NCBI RefSeq assembly: GCF_002211765.1
Contig: NZ_CP022133.1
Coordinates: 1,426,001-1,490,000 of the forward strand
Reading direction: 5' to 3'
Length of the DNA: 64,000 nt
Source: Idiomarina piscisalsi
GTDB taxonomy: Bacteria > Pseudomonadota > Gammaproteobacteria > Enterobacterales > Alteromonadaceae
The translations under genes were made by a program, and so were the position numbers. How positions within the stretch are numbered: position 1 is the first letter of the stretch; each line of letters starts with the position of its first letter. The notes under the pieces were generated by a model. The model was given only the letters and a program-made list of their open reading frames with translations, was not told the origin of the DNA and ran no database searches. This document shows, in pieces, positions 9,284 to 18,317 of this stretch.

Positions 9284-9754
9284 ATGAAAAAAGCAACGCA
9301 AAATTATCAAATCGACAATTTGGACAAAAATATACTGTCAGAATTATTAGCCGACGCTCGCAAAGCCTACAGCGACATCGCTAAGCGCTACAAAGTGAGC
9401 CCCGCAACCATTCATGTTCGTGTCGAAAAGATGCGCGCCGCAGGCATTATTGACGGTACACATTTGCTGGTTAACTCAAAAGCATTGGGTTATGAAGTAT
9501 GCTGCTTTATTGGTATTACTTTGCGTCAGGCCGGTGATTATCCGGCTGCTATCGCTAAGCTTGAAAAGTTAGAGGAAGTCATCGAGGCACACTACACCAC
9601 CGGTCAGTACAATGTGTTTATCAAAATACTGACCCGCTCAATTGACGACTTACAGCATATTCTGATTAACCGCATTCAAGCCATACCAGAAATACAGTCA
9701 ACAGAAACATTAATTTCGTTACAACAGCCAATAAAACGTGACTTGCAGCCTTAA
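9284..9754 (+). CDS. asnC: Lrp/AsnC-family regulator, probable AsnC
   Basis: A 156-residue feast-famine regulator. The N-terminal helix-turn-helix (about 10-60; DNLDKNILSELLADARKAYSD and VSPATIHVRVEKM outline) is followed by an RAM effector domain. Its position divergent from asnA and its length (E. coli AsnC is 152 residues) support AsnC, which senses asparagine, activates asnA and represses itself. No strong ribosome-binding site precedes the ATG. Confidence 0.92.
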   Translation: MKKATQNYQIDNLDKNILSELLADARKAYSDIAKRYKVSPATIHVRVEKMRAAGIIDGTHLLVNSKALGYEVCCFIGITLRQAGDYPAAIAKLEKLEEVIEAHYTTGQYNVFIKILTRSIDDLQHILINRIQAIPEIQSTETLISLQQPIKRDLQP

Positions 9755-9872
9755 TCTGTCTAGTCATTTACCTCAGGAATGAAACGAAACACCGAAAAAG
9801 AAGCGCTTATCTACCAGTATCTGTTAGGGTAAAGTCACTCATAATAGTCACTAGAATAAGAAGGAAGCCCGT

Positions 9873-12500
9873 ATGTTACGAAAGTGCATTCGTTACGTCA
9901 GTGCGCTCACAGTCGCTATCGTTGCGGTACCATCGATAGTCTCTGCCGAGAACTTGTCGTACTACTTACCCTCGGATGTCAGCTATGACGAAAGCATAAC
10001 CAAGCCTAAAGAAGCGCTGGGTTATAACGTTGGCGACTGGCACGCTCGCCCAGAGCAGATTGTTAACTACATGAAGCTACTGGCGGAAGAGTCTGATCGC
10101 ATTACCATTGAAGAAACGGGACGAACTCATGAGCAGCGCCCGTTAGTCTTGCTAACGGTGACGTCACCGGATAACCACAAAAACATTGAAGACGTCCGCA
10201 AGCGTCACTTAGCGGCGGCTGATACCTCTCGCGATGCCGATCCTAACAACACGCCCTTAGTCTTATACATGGGCTACAGTATTCACGGTGACGAGTCCAG
10301 TGGCAGTAATGCGGCTATTTTATTGGCTTATTACCTGGCGGCAGCGCAAGGCGAAGCTATTGACGCTGTATTAAACGATTCAGTGGTGCTTTTAGACCCG
10401 GCATTCAACCCAGACGGCTTGGCGCGTTTTGCGCAATGGGCAAACCAGCATAAAAGCCAAAACCTGGTCGCAGACCCACAAAGTCGTGAACACGTACAGC
10501 CGTTTGTTCGTGGCCGCGTGAATCACTACTGGTTTGATCTGAACCGTGACTGGTTGCTGTTGCAACACCCTGAGTCACGAGCTCGAATCGCTAACTTCCA
10601 GAAATGGAAGCCAAACGTGCTCACCGATTACCACGAAATGGGCACTAACAGCACTTACTTCTTTCAGCCAGGCATCCCGTCACGGAAAAACCCGCTGACA
10701 CCGGATGAGAATGTACGTTTGACCGAGATATTAGCAGCAGAGCATGCGGACTCGCTGGATGATATTGGTAGCCTTTATTATACCGAAGAGTCATTCGATG
10801 ATTTCTATTACGGTAAAGGTTCAACCTACCCTGATATTCAGGGTGCCGTTGGTATTTTATTTGAGCAGGCATCAAGTCGTGGACACCTGCAGGATTCCGT
10901 AAACGGTGAAGTGGCCTTCCCATTCACGATTCGCAATCAGTTTGTTGCCTCACTTAGCACCATTTACGGCGCTCATAAAAGCAAAGCTCGCTTTATTCGT
11001 TTTCAGGAGCAAGCGTACGACAATGCACTGGAAGCAGCCGCTAGCCAAAACTTCGATGGTTATCTGGTTGGCGATGCAACAGACGCTTCACGCCTGCAAG
11101 GCTTCGTTGATATTTTGAAACAGCACGGAATCGAAGGCTATCGCATTGAAAAGGACATCGAAAAAGACGGTGAAGTGTACAAAGCTGGCCAAAGCTACTT
11201 CATTCCAGCGAAGCAAGACCAGTTTGGCTTAATTCAGGGTATCTTCAGCACTCGCAAAGACTTCCCCGACAACACTTTCTACGATGTGTCAGGCTGGACC
11301 TTAGCGCACGCGTTCAACTTACCGTTTACGACCCACCGGGGTCGCATCCAAATTGCAGACAACGCATGGGATGCGCCGGTTCAACAGCAAACGACATTGG
11401 AAGACGCCTACGCTTATGCTTTCAACTGGGACAACTACAATGCACCGGCGCTGTTACAAAGCTTGCTTGAAAACAACATTCACGCTCGTCAATCAACCAA
11501 GTCATTTGCCGTAAAAGCTCAGGGGCAACGTAAAACTTTTGAGCCGGGTGCGGTTATTGTGCCTAAGGCGTACCAGAACAAAGAGTGGCATCAGGTGCAG
11601 CGCATTTTAGCCACCCTGGCAAAAGAGCACAAAGTGGCGGTTACCTCAATTAGCACAGGCCTGACACCTGAAGGCGTCGATTTAGGCAGCCGTAACATTC
11701 AGCCGGTCGAAAAGCCGAGCGTGATGATGATGACTGGTGACGGCGTTAACCTATACGAAGCTGGCGAAGCTTGGTACTACCTGGATCGCCATGTGGGTAT
11801 TCCGCTTTCGATGGTCGATACCGATCGCCTCTCACGTGTTGATTTAATCCGCTATTCCCACATTATTATGGTCGATGGCTGGTACAACAGTTACCTTTCA
11901 GATGACATCAAAGAGAAGCTAAAACAGTGGGTTCAGCAAGGTGGCGTCCTTATTGGTCAACGTGGCGGCGCTGAATGGCTGTCAAACAATGGTTTGCTGC
12001 ACGCTCGCTATGTGGACAGCGAGGTGTTTCAAAATGCGTTCAAACAGGACGGCCTGACCTACCAGGAGCGAGATGACTTCTACGCAGAGCAACGTATTGC
12101 CGGCGCTATTTTCTCGATGGACGTAGACACTTCACACCCGTTGTTCTATGGCTTCCCGCGCGAAAATATGCCGGTATTCAAAAGCTCATTAGAAGCATTT
12201 GAAACACCAGAGTCACCTTTTGTGTCTGTTGCTAAATACAGCAACAAACTCTTACTGAGTGGCTATGCAGACGAGCGCAACCGCGACATTCTGAAAGGTA
12301 AAACCAACATTGCGGCACATCGCTTTGGTGACGGTCATGTTATTGCTTTCACGGATAACGTAAACTTCCGTGCTTATTTCTGGGGCACAGCAAAACTGTT
12401 GAGCAATGCGATTTACCTAGGCGATCGCATCGACGTTTACGCACAACCGCTAAAAGATAAAGCAGCAGCGGATGAGGAAGCTGCGGCGCAATCACACTAA
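9873..12500 (+). CDS. Secreted M14-family zinc carboxypeptidase
   Basis: An 875-residue exported metallopeptidase. The signal peptide ends near residue 25 (SIVSA, then EN). The M14 domain carries the zinc motif HGDE (H138, E141) in YSIHGDESSG, FDLNRDW, and the third ligand in DYHEMG near residue 250. A long C-terminal region (about 400-875) of unclear fold includes a glutamine-amidotransferase-like stretch (YSHIIMVDGWYN, GGVLIGQRGG). It probably cleaves C-terminal residues of peptides in the periplasm or medium, which fits a peptide-feeding life. The Shine-Dalgarno AAGGAAG is good. A strong terminator follows. Confidence 0.88.
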   Translation: MLRKCIRYVSALTVAIVAVPSIVSAENLSYYLPSDVSYDESITKPKEALGYNVGDWHARPEQIVNYMKLLAEESDRITIEETGRTHEQRPLVLLTVTSPDNHKNIEDVRKRHLAAADTSRDADPNNTPLVLYMGYSIHGDESSGSNAAILLAYYLAAAQGEAIDAVLNDSVVLLDPAFNPDGLARFAQWANQHKSQNLVADPQSREHVQPFVRGRVNHYWFDLNRDWLLLQHPESRARIANFQKWKPNVLTDYHEMGTNSTYFFQPGIPSRKNPLTPDENVRLTEILAAEHADSLDDIGSLYYTEESFDDFYYGKGSTYPDIQGAVGILFEQASSRGHLQDSVNGEVAFPFTIRNQFVASLSTIYGAHKSKARFIRFQEQAYDNALEAAASQNFDGYLVGDATDASRLQGFVDILKQHGIEGYRIEKDIEKDGEVYKAGQSYFIPAKQDQFGLIQGIFSTRKDFPDNTFYDVSGWTLAHAFNLPFTTHRGRIQIADNAWDAPVQQQTTLEDAYAYAFNWDNYNAPALLQSLLENNIHARQSTKSFAVKAQGQRKTFEPGAVIVPKAYQNKEWHQVQRILATLAKEHKVAVTSISTGLTPEGVDLGSRNIQPVEKPSVMMMTGDGVNLYEAGEAWYYLDRHVGIPLSMVDTDRLSRVDLIRYSHIIMVDGWYNSYLSDDIKEKLKQWVQQGGVLIGQRGGAEWLSNNGLLHARYVDSEVFQNAFKQDGLTYQERDDFYAEQRIAGAIFSMDVDTSHPLFYGFPRENMPVFKSSLEAFETPESPFVSVAKYSNKLLLSGYADERNRDILKGKTNIAAHRFGDGHVIAFTDNVNFRAYFWGTAKLLSNAIYLGDRIDVYAQPLKDKAAADEEAAAQSH

Positions 12501-12524
12501 GGTCTGCATAGAACCTTAAAGTCA

Positions 12525-12557
12525 GACACTGCCTGGTATTCCAGGCAGTGTCTTTTA
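12525..12557 (+). terminator. Rho-independent terminator after the M14 peptidase gene
   Basis: A perfect 12-base-pair stem, GACACTGCCTGG and its complement, around the loop TATT, followed by TTTTATCT. It ends the transcript of the M14 gene. Confidence 0.88.
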
Positions 12558-12674
12558 TCTCTTCCCTATCATCCTTCTTTCCTCACAACCTTTACATTTT
12601 CTTTGCTGGCAAAGCGTAAATTCCTGGTCTACCTTAACTAGTGACACTTAAAATCTCATAAAAAAGAGGTGCTT

Positions 12675-12845
12675 ATGTTACGTTGGGTATTAATCTTTTT
12701 AGTCGTCGCTGTCATCGCAGCGATATTTGGTTTTGGTGGAATTGCAGGTGCCGCTGCTGAAATCGCCAAAATCATTTTCTATATCTTTATTATTCTGTTT
12801 GCGATATCTCTGGTTGTTCGCCTCATGAGAGGATCGGGAAGGTAA
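12675..12845 (+). CDS. DUF1328-family small membrane protein
   Basis: A 56-residue protein starting [16 protein letters not shown] and ending [10 protein letters not shown]. Two hydrophobic helices flank a glycine/alanine turn ([15 protein letters not shown]). This is the pattern of the DUF1328/YtjA family of small inner-membrane proteins, which are often stress-induced and have no known function. GAGG lies seven bases before the ATG. It stands alone between a terminator and the cstA promoter region. Confidence 0.88.
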   Translation: MLRWVLIFLVVAVIAAIFGFGGIAGAAAEIAKIIFYIFIILFAISLVVRLMRGSGR

Positions 12846-12900
12846 TTAAGGGGTTAGACAAACAATTAGACATTGGTCGAATGCACACTATTATTGAATA

Positions 12901-12917
12901 TGCGCTACACTAGCGCA
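12901..12917. promoter_or_regulatory. Palindrome in the cstA promoter region
   Basis: TGCGCTA-CAC-TAGCGCA is a perfect 7-base inverted repeat about 50 bases before the cstA start. The centre also reads TACACT, a fair -10 box, so a bound protein would block the promoter. The cognate regulator is unknown. Confidence 0.4.
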
Positions 12918-12966
12918 CTGTATTTGATCAATGTCATTCTAACCCAATAACAACGAGGCTAACGCC

Positions 12967-14649
12967 ATGAACGCTATCGTCATGATGCTTTTAGGTTTAG
13001 GCGCAATGTTTCTCGGTTATGTGTTTTACTCAAAATTCATTGCCGAAAAAATCTTTAAGCTTGATCCTAATTTTAAAACCCCCGCCCATGAACTCGAAGA
13101 CGGCGTCGACTTTGTTCCGACCAATAAATACGTACTTTGGGGTCACCATTTTACTTCTGTTGCAGGTGCTGCTCCTATCATCGGACCAGCAATTGCGGTT
13201 ATCTGGGGCTGGGTTCCCGCATTTTTGTGGGTCGTTTTTGGTACGATTTTCTTCGCGGGTGTTCATGACGCTGGCGCCATTTGGGCAAGTAACCGCAACA
13301 AAGCTAAGTCTATCGGTAATTTAACTGGTGATGTTGTTGGGAAACGCTCGCAGACATTATTTATGATTGTCATTTTCCTGGTATTGCTAATGGTTAACGC
13401 CGTATTTGCCACCGCAATTTCAGGTTTGCTGATTAAATTCTCAAGCTCCGTTGTGCCGGTATGGGGGGCCATCTTTGTTGCGCTCATTATCGGTCAAATC
13501 ATTTTCCGCAAGTGGATGGGGCTTGGCATGATTTCCGTGCTTGGTGTCATCGCTTTGTACGTACTAATTTGGATTGGACCATCAGTGCCTCTGGAGTTAC
13601 CTGAGACCGTTATGGGTGTCAGCGATAATGCGCAATGGGTACTTATTCTGTTTGGTTACGCGGCTATTGCTTCGTTACTGCCAGTTTGGGTGCTGTTACA
13701 ACCACGTGACTACATTAACGGTCTGCAACTATTTATTGGCCTGATTCTTCTTTACGGCGCCACCCTACTCTTGGGGCCTGAGATTTCTGCTCCGGCGTTT
13801 AACACCAATACGCCTGAAGGCACGCCATCCATGCTGCCGTTGCTTTTTGTTACCATTGCCTGTGGTGCAATTTCCGGTTTCCACGGTTTGGTGGCTTCAG
13901 GAACCACCTCTAAGCAGCTGGACAAAGAAACGGACGCACGCTTTGTTGGTTATTTCGGCGCTATCGGTGAAGGCTCGCTGTCACTGGCAACCATTATTGC
14001 AGCTACCGCAGGTTTTGCGACACTGGCTGACTGGGAAGCCGTCTACTCGTCATTTGGTCAAGGCGGTGTTTCGGCATTCGTTGAAGGTGGTGCCAACATT
14101 ATTAGTCAGGGTATTGGTCTGGAAGCCGATATTGCTGAAACATTATTGACCGTCATGGCGGTGTTATTTGCCGGTACGACAATGGACACCGGTCTTCGTC
14201 TGCAGCGCTATATTTTCCAGGAGTGGGGAGGTCTATACAACATTCGCTGGATGCAAAAAGCCTTGCCTGCCACCTTACTAGCCGTCGGTTCATGTTTATT
14301 GCTAGCCTTCGGAGCCGGCGGAGCTGACGGTACAGGCGGTCTGGTCATTTGGCCTCTGTTTGGTACGACTAACCAGCTACTTGCCGGGCTCACACTGTTG
14401 GTGATTACCGTTATGTTGGTACGTTTAGGCCGTCCAATGTATTACACCTTATTGCCGCTTATTTTCTTATTAATAATGACGGTATTCGCGCTTATCGTTC
14501 AGCTGAAAGGCTTCTACGATAAAGGCGACTGGTTCCTGTTATCTCTTGACCTTGTGGTTCTTGTAGCAGCTATCTGGATTGCTCTGGAAGCAAGTGCCAG
14601 CTTGTCGAAGATTAAGAAGGAACAAAAAGCTGAGAAAAGTAACGGGTAA
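12967..14649 (+). CDS. cstA: CstA-family pyruvate/peptide transporter
   Basis: An inner-membrane carbon-starvation transporter of 560 residues, shorter than E. coli CstA (701). It is almost wholly hydrophobic, with many helices and the conserved N-terminal stretches NKYVLWGHHFTSVAGAAPIIGP and GVHDAGAIWASNR. Family members import pyruvate and have been linked to peptide uptake under starvation. Five bases separate it from the small gene that follows, then an ArsA-like ATPase gene comes 35 bases later; this looks like one operon. Which substrate this short type carries is not known to me. Confidence 0.9.
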   Translation: MNAIVMMLLGLGAMFLGYVFYSKFIAEKIFKLDPNFKTPAHELEDGVDFVPTNKYVLWGHHFTSVAGAAPIIGPAIAVIWGWVPAFLWVVFGTIFFAGVHDAGAIWASNRNKAKSIGNLTGDVVGKRSQTLFMIVIFLVLLMVNAVFATAISGLLIKFSSSVVPVWGAIFVALIIGQIIFRKWMGLGMISVLGVIALYVLIWIGPSVPLELPETVMGVSDNAQWVLILFGYAAIASLLPVWVLLQPRDYINGLQLFIGLILLYGATLLLGPEISAPAFNTNTPEGTPSMLPLLFVTIACGAISGFHGLVASGTTSKQLDKETDARFVGYFGAIGEGSLSLATIIAATAGFATLADWEAVYSSFGQGGVSAFVEGGANIISQGIGLEADIAETLLTVMAVLFAGTTMDTGLRLQRYIFQEWGGLYNIRWMQKALPATLLAVGSCLLLAFGAGGADGTGGLVIWPLFGTTNQLLAGLTLLVITVMLVRLGRPMYYTLLPLIFLLIMTVFALIVQLKGFYDKGDWFLLSLDLVVLVAAIWIALEASASLSKIKKEQKAEKSNG

Positions 14650-14654
14650 TTGAT

Positions 14655-14933
14655 ATGAGCATGAACATTCATTCGGTAAAACGATGGTTCAGCCGAGCGG
14701 GCGAATTGGTCAACGAGTTTTATAACGCCCCCTACCGCTCTGCCATCGCTCGCGCTAAACGCGACGAAGATGACTTGTTCATGCTCTTAGTTTACTCCGA
14801 GATAATGGGCGTGCCGAATCCGGCCGCTTATTACACATTAGAATTACAACCGTTAATGCTCGAACGCTTTCACGAATGGCACAAAAGAATGGGGATGGAG
14901 CACTCACCGCTTGACCACTTCCGTTGCTGCTAG
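14655..14933 (+). CDS. Small protein ending in Cys-Cys (cory-CC-star type)
   Basis: A 92-residue soluble protein. It contains EFYNAPYRSAIARAKRDED and LVYSEIMGVPNPAAYYTLE and ends in HFRCC, two cysteines directly before the stop. From memory this matches the small family called cory-CC-star, named for that ending; I could not check it. There is no signal peptide or membrane segment. Its place between cstA and an ArsA-like ATPase suggests a shared job with them. The end cysteines could bind a metal, form a disulfide or be a lipid or targeting site. Confidence 0.75.
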   Translation: MSMNIHSVKRWFSRAGELVNEFYNAPYRSAIARAKRDEDDLFMLLVYSEIMGVPNPAAYYTLELQPLMLERFHEWHKRMGMEHSPLDHFRCC

Positions 14934-14968
14934 TCGATTTTTTCACCCTCCACTAAAGAGCTCGTTGT

Positions 14969-15979
14969 ATGCAGTTATCCAGTAAAAAAATCTTACTTGT
15001 TGGCGGCAAAGGGGGTGTTGGCAAGACAACAGTCTCGTCCGCGCTTTCCATGTTAGCTGCGAAGAACGGCAAAAAAGTGCTACTGGTATCCACTGACCCG
15101 GCTCACAGCCTGTCCGATGTCTTCAATATGGATATCGGTGATCGTTTGCACCACGTTTCTGACAACCTCACGGTTATGGAGATTGATCCTGATAAAGAAG
15201 TGAAAGAGCACATTGCTCGTGTTAGCTCGCAAATGAAGCGTTTTACCAACCCCGACCTATTTCCTGAAATTGAACGGCAAATGCGATTGACACAGCAGTC
15301 ACCGGGTGCGCAGGAAGCCGCTATGCTCGAACGCATTTGCAACATTATTGACCAGGCCGAGCAAGACTACGATTTGCTCATATTTGATACTGCGCCGACC
15401 GGCCATACATTACGTTTATTATCGCTCCCCGAAGCTATGGCAGCCTGGACACAAGGCATGCTGCGTTCGCAAAAGCGCTCAGAAGAATTCGACAGTGTGT
15501 TAGAGCATTTGTCACCGAAAGCCGGTAAGGACATTAATAACCCTATGGCGAACCCGTCTGACAACGCCAGTGACGGAATGTCGGATAAAACCAAAGCGAT
15601 TACCGAACAACTACTCAATCGACAGCGTCTTTTTCAACGTACTCGCCGACTGTTACAAGACCCGAATTATACCGGCATTTTGTTCGTGCTAACGCCTGAG
15701 CGTTTGCCAATTAACGAAACTCAACGTGCCTTACTGTCACTGACTGATGAAAAACTACCGGTTTCAGGAGTGGTCGTGAATCGTATCTTACCTGAGTCAG
15801 CAGACGGTGGTTTTCTGGCGAAGCGTAAAGAACAAGAGCGAGCCTATCTAGAGACTATTGAGCAGACGTTTGCTCGGTGGCCTAATTTCAGACTTTATCT
15901 GCAAGAAGAAGATATTCAAGGTGTCGATGCCCTTTCCGCATTTGCCAAAGAGCTAGAACAAAGTGGCTTTTCTGCCTAA
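14969..15979 (+). CDS. ArsA/Get3-family ATPase
   Basis: A 336-residue ATPase of the SIMIBI class, with one ATPase domain. Visible motifs are the deviant Walker A GGKGGVGKTT (residues 13-22), the ArsA/Get3 signature STDPAHSLSDVF, and switch II FDTAPTGHTLRLLSLPE. There is only one cysteine (in ERICNIID), so neither the arsenite-binding cysteines of plasmid ArsA nor the zinc CxxC of Get3 is present, and no arsenic genes lie nearby. It may therefore handle a membrane protein or cofactor rather than arsenite. Last gene of the probable cstA operon. Confidence 0.88.
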   Translation: MQLSSKKILLVGGKGGVGKTTVSSALSMLAAKNGKKVLLVSTDPAHSLSDVFNMDIGDRLHHVSDNLTVMEIDPDKEVKEHIARVSSQMKRFTNPDLFPEIERQMRLTQQSPGAQEAAMLERICNIIDQAEQDYDLLIFDTAPTGHTLRLLSLPEAMAAWTQGMLRSQKRSEEFDSVLEHLSPKAGKDINNPMANPSDNASDGMSDKTKAITEQLLNRQRLFQRTRRLLQDPNYTGILFVLTPERLPINETQRALLSLTDEKLPVSGVVVNRILPESADGGFLAKRKEQERAYLETIEQTFARWPNFRLYLQEEDIQGVDALSAFAKELEQSGFSA

Positions 15980-16068
15980 ACCTTTCTAATTTCTTTCATC
16001 GCAGAGTCATCGTTATGACCTAAACTGCGTATATATAACTATTTAACCTCAAGAATAAGGAGTAGACG

Positions 16069-17084
16069 ATGCGTGCTGTCGGATACCAACGATCTCTTCC
16101 TATTGATGACCCTAAGTCTTTAGAGGACATTGAAATTGACAAACCAACAGCGGGTAACCATGACTTATTGGTCAAAGTGAAAGCCGTTTCCGTTAACCCA
16201 GTTGACACTAAAATCAGAATGCGCGCGGAGCCAGAGTCCGGTCATAAAGTTATTGGTTGGGACGCTGTTGGCGAAGTGGTTGAAACAGGTAGCAAGGTGA
16301 AAGGCTTTAGCGCCGGTGACCGTGTCTGGTATGCCGGCGACTTAACACGCCCCGGCTGTAACGCAGAGTATCAAGCCGTTGATTACCGTATTGCCTCACA
16401 CGCACCTAGCACTTTAGATGATACTCAAGCGGCGGCTATGCCACTAACGACTATTACGGCCTGGGAGCTGCTCTTTGACCGTTTACAGATTGATGCGCCC
16501 TCACCTCACGAGAAGCGTAACTTACTCATTATAGGTGGTGCCGGCGGTGTTGGTTCAATACTTACGCAATTGGCGGTACAACTGACAAACGCTACGGTTA
16601 TCGCAACCGCTTCCCGTCCTGAGTCTCAACAGTGGGTGAAAGCCTTGGGCGCACACCATGTTATCGATCACAGCAAGCCGCTGGGTGAGCAAATTGAAAA
16701 TCTCAATATTGGCCAGGTAACCGATGTGGCCTGTTTAACGCACAGCGAGCAGTATTTCGAACAAAGCATGGACTTTATCGCCCCCAAGGTCGCTTTAGCT
16801 TAATTGATGATCCCGCAGAGCCTTTGGATGTCCGCTTATTGAAACAGAAGAGCATCAGTTTGCATTGGGAATTCATGTATACCCGTTCGATGTTCACAAC
16901 CGCCGACATGATAAAGCAGCAAGAACTGTTGCAATCGGTAGCGAATTTAGTCGACAACCATCAGATACGCTCGACGCTAGGCCAGAATCTTGGCTCAATG
17001 AATACAGAAAACTTGAAACAGGCGCATGCGGCGTTAGAAACGCATAAAACGATAGGCAAAATCGTCTTAACCGTCGAGGAATAG
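16069..17084 (+). pseudogene. Zinc-type alcohol dehydrogenase-like gene, broken by a one-base frameshift
   Basis: A medium-chain dehydrogenase/quinone-reductase family gene in two frames. Frame 1 (16069-16803) gives 243 residues with GWDAVGEVVETG and the NADPH-binding GGAGGVGSILTQLAVQ, then ends after DFIAPKVALA. The missing C-terminal part continues one frame away through 17084 (SLIDDPAEPLDVRLLKQKS and the typical LHWEFMYTRSMF). Adding one C to the run of five at 16781-16785 would restore DFIAPQGRFSLIDDP and a normal protein of about 338 residues. It may be a true young pseudogene or a homopolymer sequencing error. A good AAGGAG precedes the ATG. Confidence 0.88.
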
Positions 17085-17085
17085 T

Positions 17086-17115
17086 TTTACAAACATACAT
17101 GAATGTATGTATAAT
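17086..17115 (+). promoter_or_regulatory. acrAB promoter with AcrR-type operator
   Basis: A -35 TTTACA (17086-17091) and a consensus -10 TATAAT (17110-17115) are 18 bases apart. Between them is the palindrome ACATACAT-GA-ATGTATGT (17093-17110), whose arms match the half-sites of the E. coli acrAB operator (TACATACAT and ATGTATGTA). A repressor bound here would block RNA polymerase directly. No TetR/AcrR gene lies next to it. Confidence 0.83.
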
Positions 17116-17154
17116 TCTGCGGTACTTAAAAATAGACCAGCTAGAGGTATTTTG

Positions 17155-18306
17155 ATGAAAAAGCGCTTTCAAATTGCGCCGTTATTTGCAGCGGGTATTT
17201 TAGCGTCTGCCGTCCTTAGTGGCTGTGGTGACGCGCCGCAGCAGAGCCAGCAGCAACAGACTCCACAGGTCGAAGTGATAACGGTTCAACCAGAGTCTCT
17301 TGAGCTCAGCACTCAGTTGCCTGGCCGTACTGCCGCGTTTCGCGTTGCAGAAGTTCGCCCACAGGTCAGCGGTGTTTTACTAGAACGCACCTTTGAAGAA
17401 GGTACTTTTGTCGAGAAAGGTCAACAGTTGTATCAAATTGACCCGGCAACTTACGAAGCAGAATTAGCCAGTGCCAAAGCGGAAGTACAACGGGCAAAAG
17501 CGGTTTTACGCAGCTCAGAGCTTCGCTATAACCGTTTTCAGGAGCTTATCGAAGAAAACGCGGTCAGTCAGGACGAGTTTGACAGTGCCGAAGCCACTTA
17601 TCTACAAAATAAAGCGGCGGTGGCATTAGCCGAAGCACAACTTAAAAACGCTCGTATCAACCTTGAATATACCAAGGTCAATGCCCCTATTAACGGTATT
17701 ATTGGTCGTTCAAACTTTACCGAAGGTGCTTTAGTGACAGCTTCACAGCAAGAACCTCTGGTTACTATCAATCAGCTTGACCCTATTTACGTAGACATTA
17801 GCCAATCCAGCAAACAATTCATGCAACTTCAGGCTGACATCCAGTCCGGTCGAATTGAAGCGAATGAATCAGGCAATGCGCCGGTTCGTTTAGAGCTAAA
17901 CGGTTTAGACTTTAACCAGCAAGGCGAGCTGCTGTTTTCAGAAGTCAGCGTTGAGGAAGATACTGGTGCAATTTTATTAAGAGCTGTCTTCCCGAACCCG
18001 GACAAAACCTTATATCCCGGTATGTTTGTTAGAGCGGCAGTCAGTGAAGGTACTATTAACACGGCTCTCCTACTACCACAAAAGGCCGTCACCCGTGATC
18101 CGCGTGGTCGCCCTTACGTCATGCTGGTTAACGACAAAAACCAAGTCGAGCAGCGCATGATAACGACCGAACGAGCCATTGGCAGTGACTGGCTGATCAG
18201 CAGCGGTGTTAAAGAAGGTGACACCATTATTGTGTCTGGCCTTCAAAAAGTTCGTCCAGGCGCGACAGTCCAAATTACAAACTCTGCCTCTAATGAACAG
18301 CAGTAA
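17155..18306 (+). CDS. acrA: RND efflux periplasmic adaptor lipoprotein (AcrA type)
   Basis: The membrane-fusion subunit of a tripartite drug efflux pump. It has a lipoprotein signal (LASAVLSGC, Cys at about residue 25), a lipoyl/coiled-coil hairpin region (about 60-190; [21 protein letters not shown] outline), and the beta-barrel and membrane-proximal domains typical of AcrA/MexA. It is 383 residues, the usual length. The frame is open upstream to 17107, but the ATG at 17155 behind AGAGG gives a proper lipoprotein signal and lies just after the promoter. Eleven bases separate it from acrB. No outer-membrane TolC partner gene is in the window. Confidence 0.94.
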   Translation: MKKRFQIAPLFAAGILASAVLSGCGDAPQQSQQQQTPQVEVITVQPESLELSTQLPGRTAAFRVAEVRPQVSGVLLERTFEEGTFVEKGQQLYQIDPATYEAELASAKAEVQRAKAVLRSSELRYNRFQELIEENAVSQDEFDSAEATYLQNKAAVALAEAQLKNARINLEYTKVNAPINGIIGRSNFTEGALVTASQQEPLVTINQLDPIYVDISQSSKQFMQLQADIQSGRIEANESGNAPVRLELNGLDFNQQGELLFSEVSVEEDTGAILLRAVFPNPDKTLYPGMFVRAAVSEGTINTALLLPQKAVTRDPRGRPYVMLVNDKNQVEQRMITTERAIGSDWLISSGVKEGDTIIVSGLQKVRPGATVQITNSASNEQQ

Positions 18307-18317
18307 AGGATTCATCA

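Noticed and set aside
9833..9852. Direct repeat AGTCACT (two copies, 13 bases apart) ahead of the M14 gene
   Set aside because: Too short to set apart from chance and no promoter element lines up with it.
17107..17154. Longer N terminus for the AcrA protein
   Set aside because: It would start within the -10 and operator region and would bury the lipoprotein signal; the ATG at 17155 is far better.
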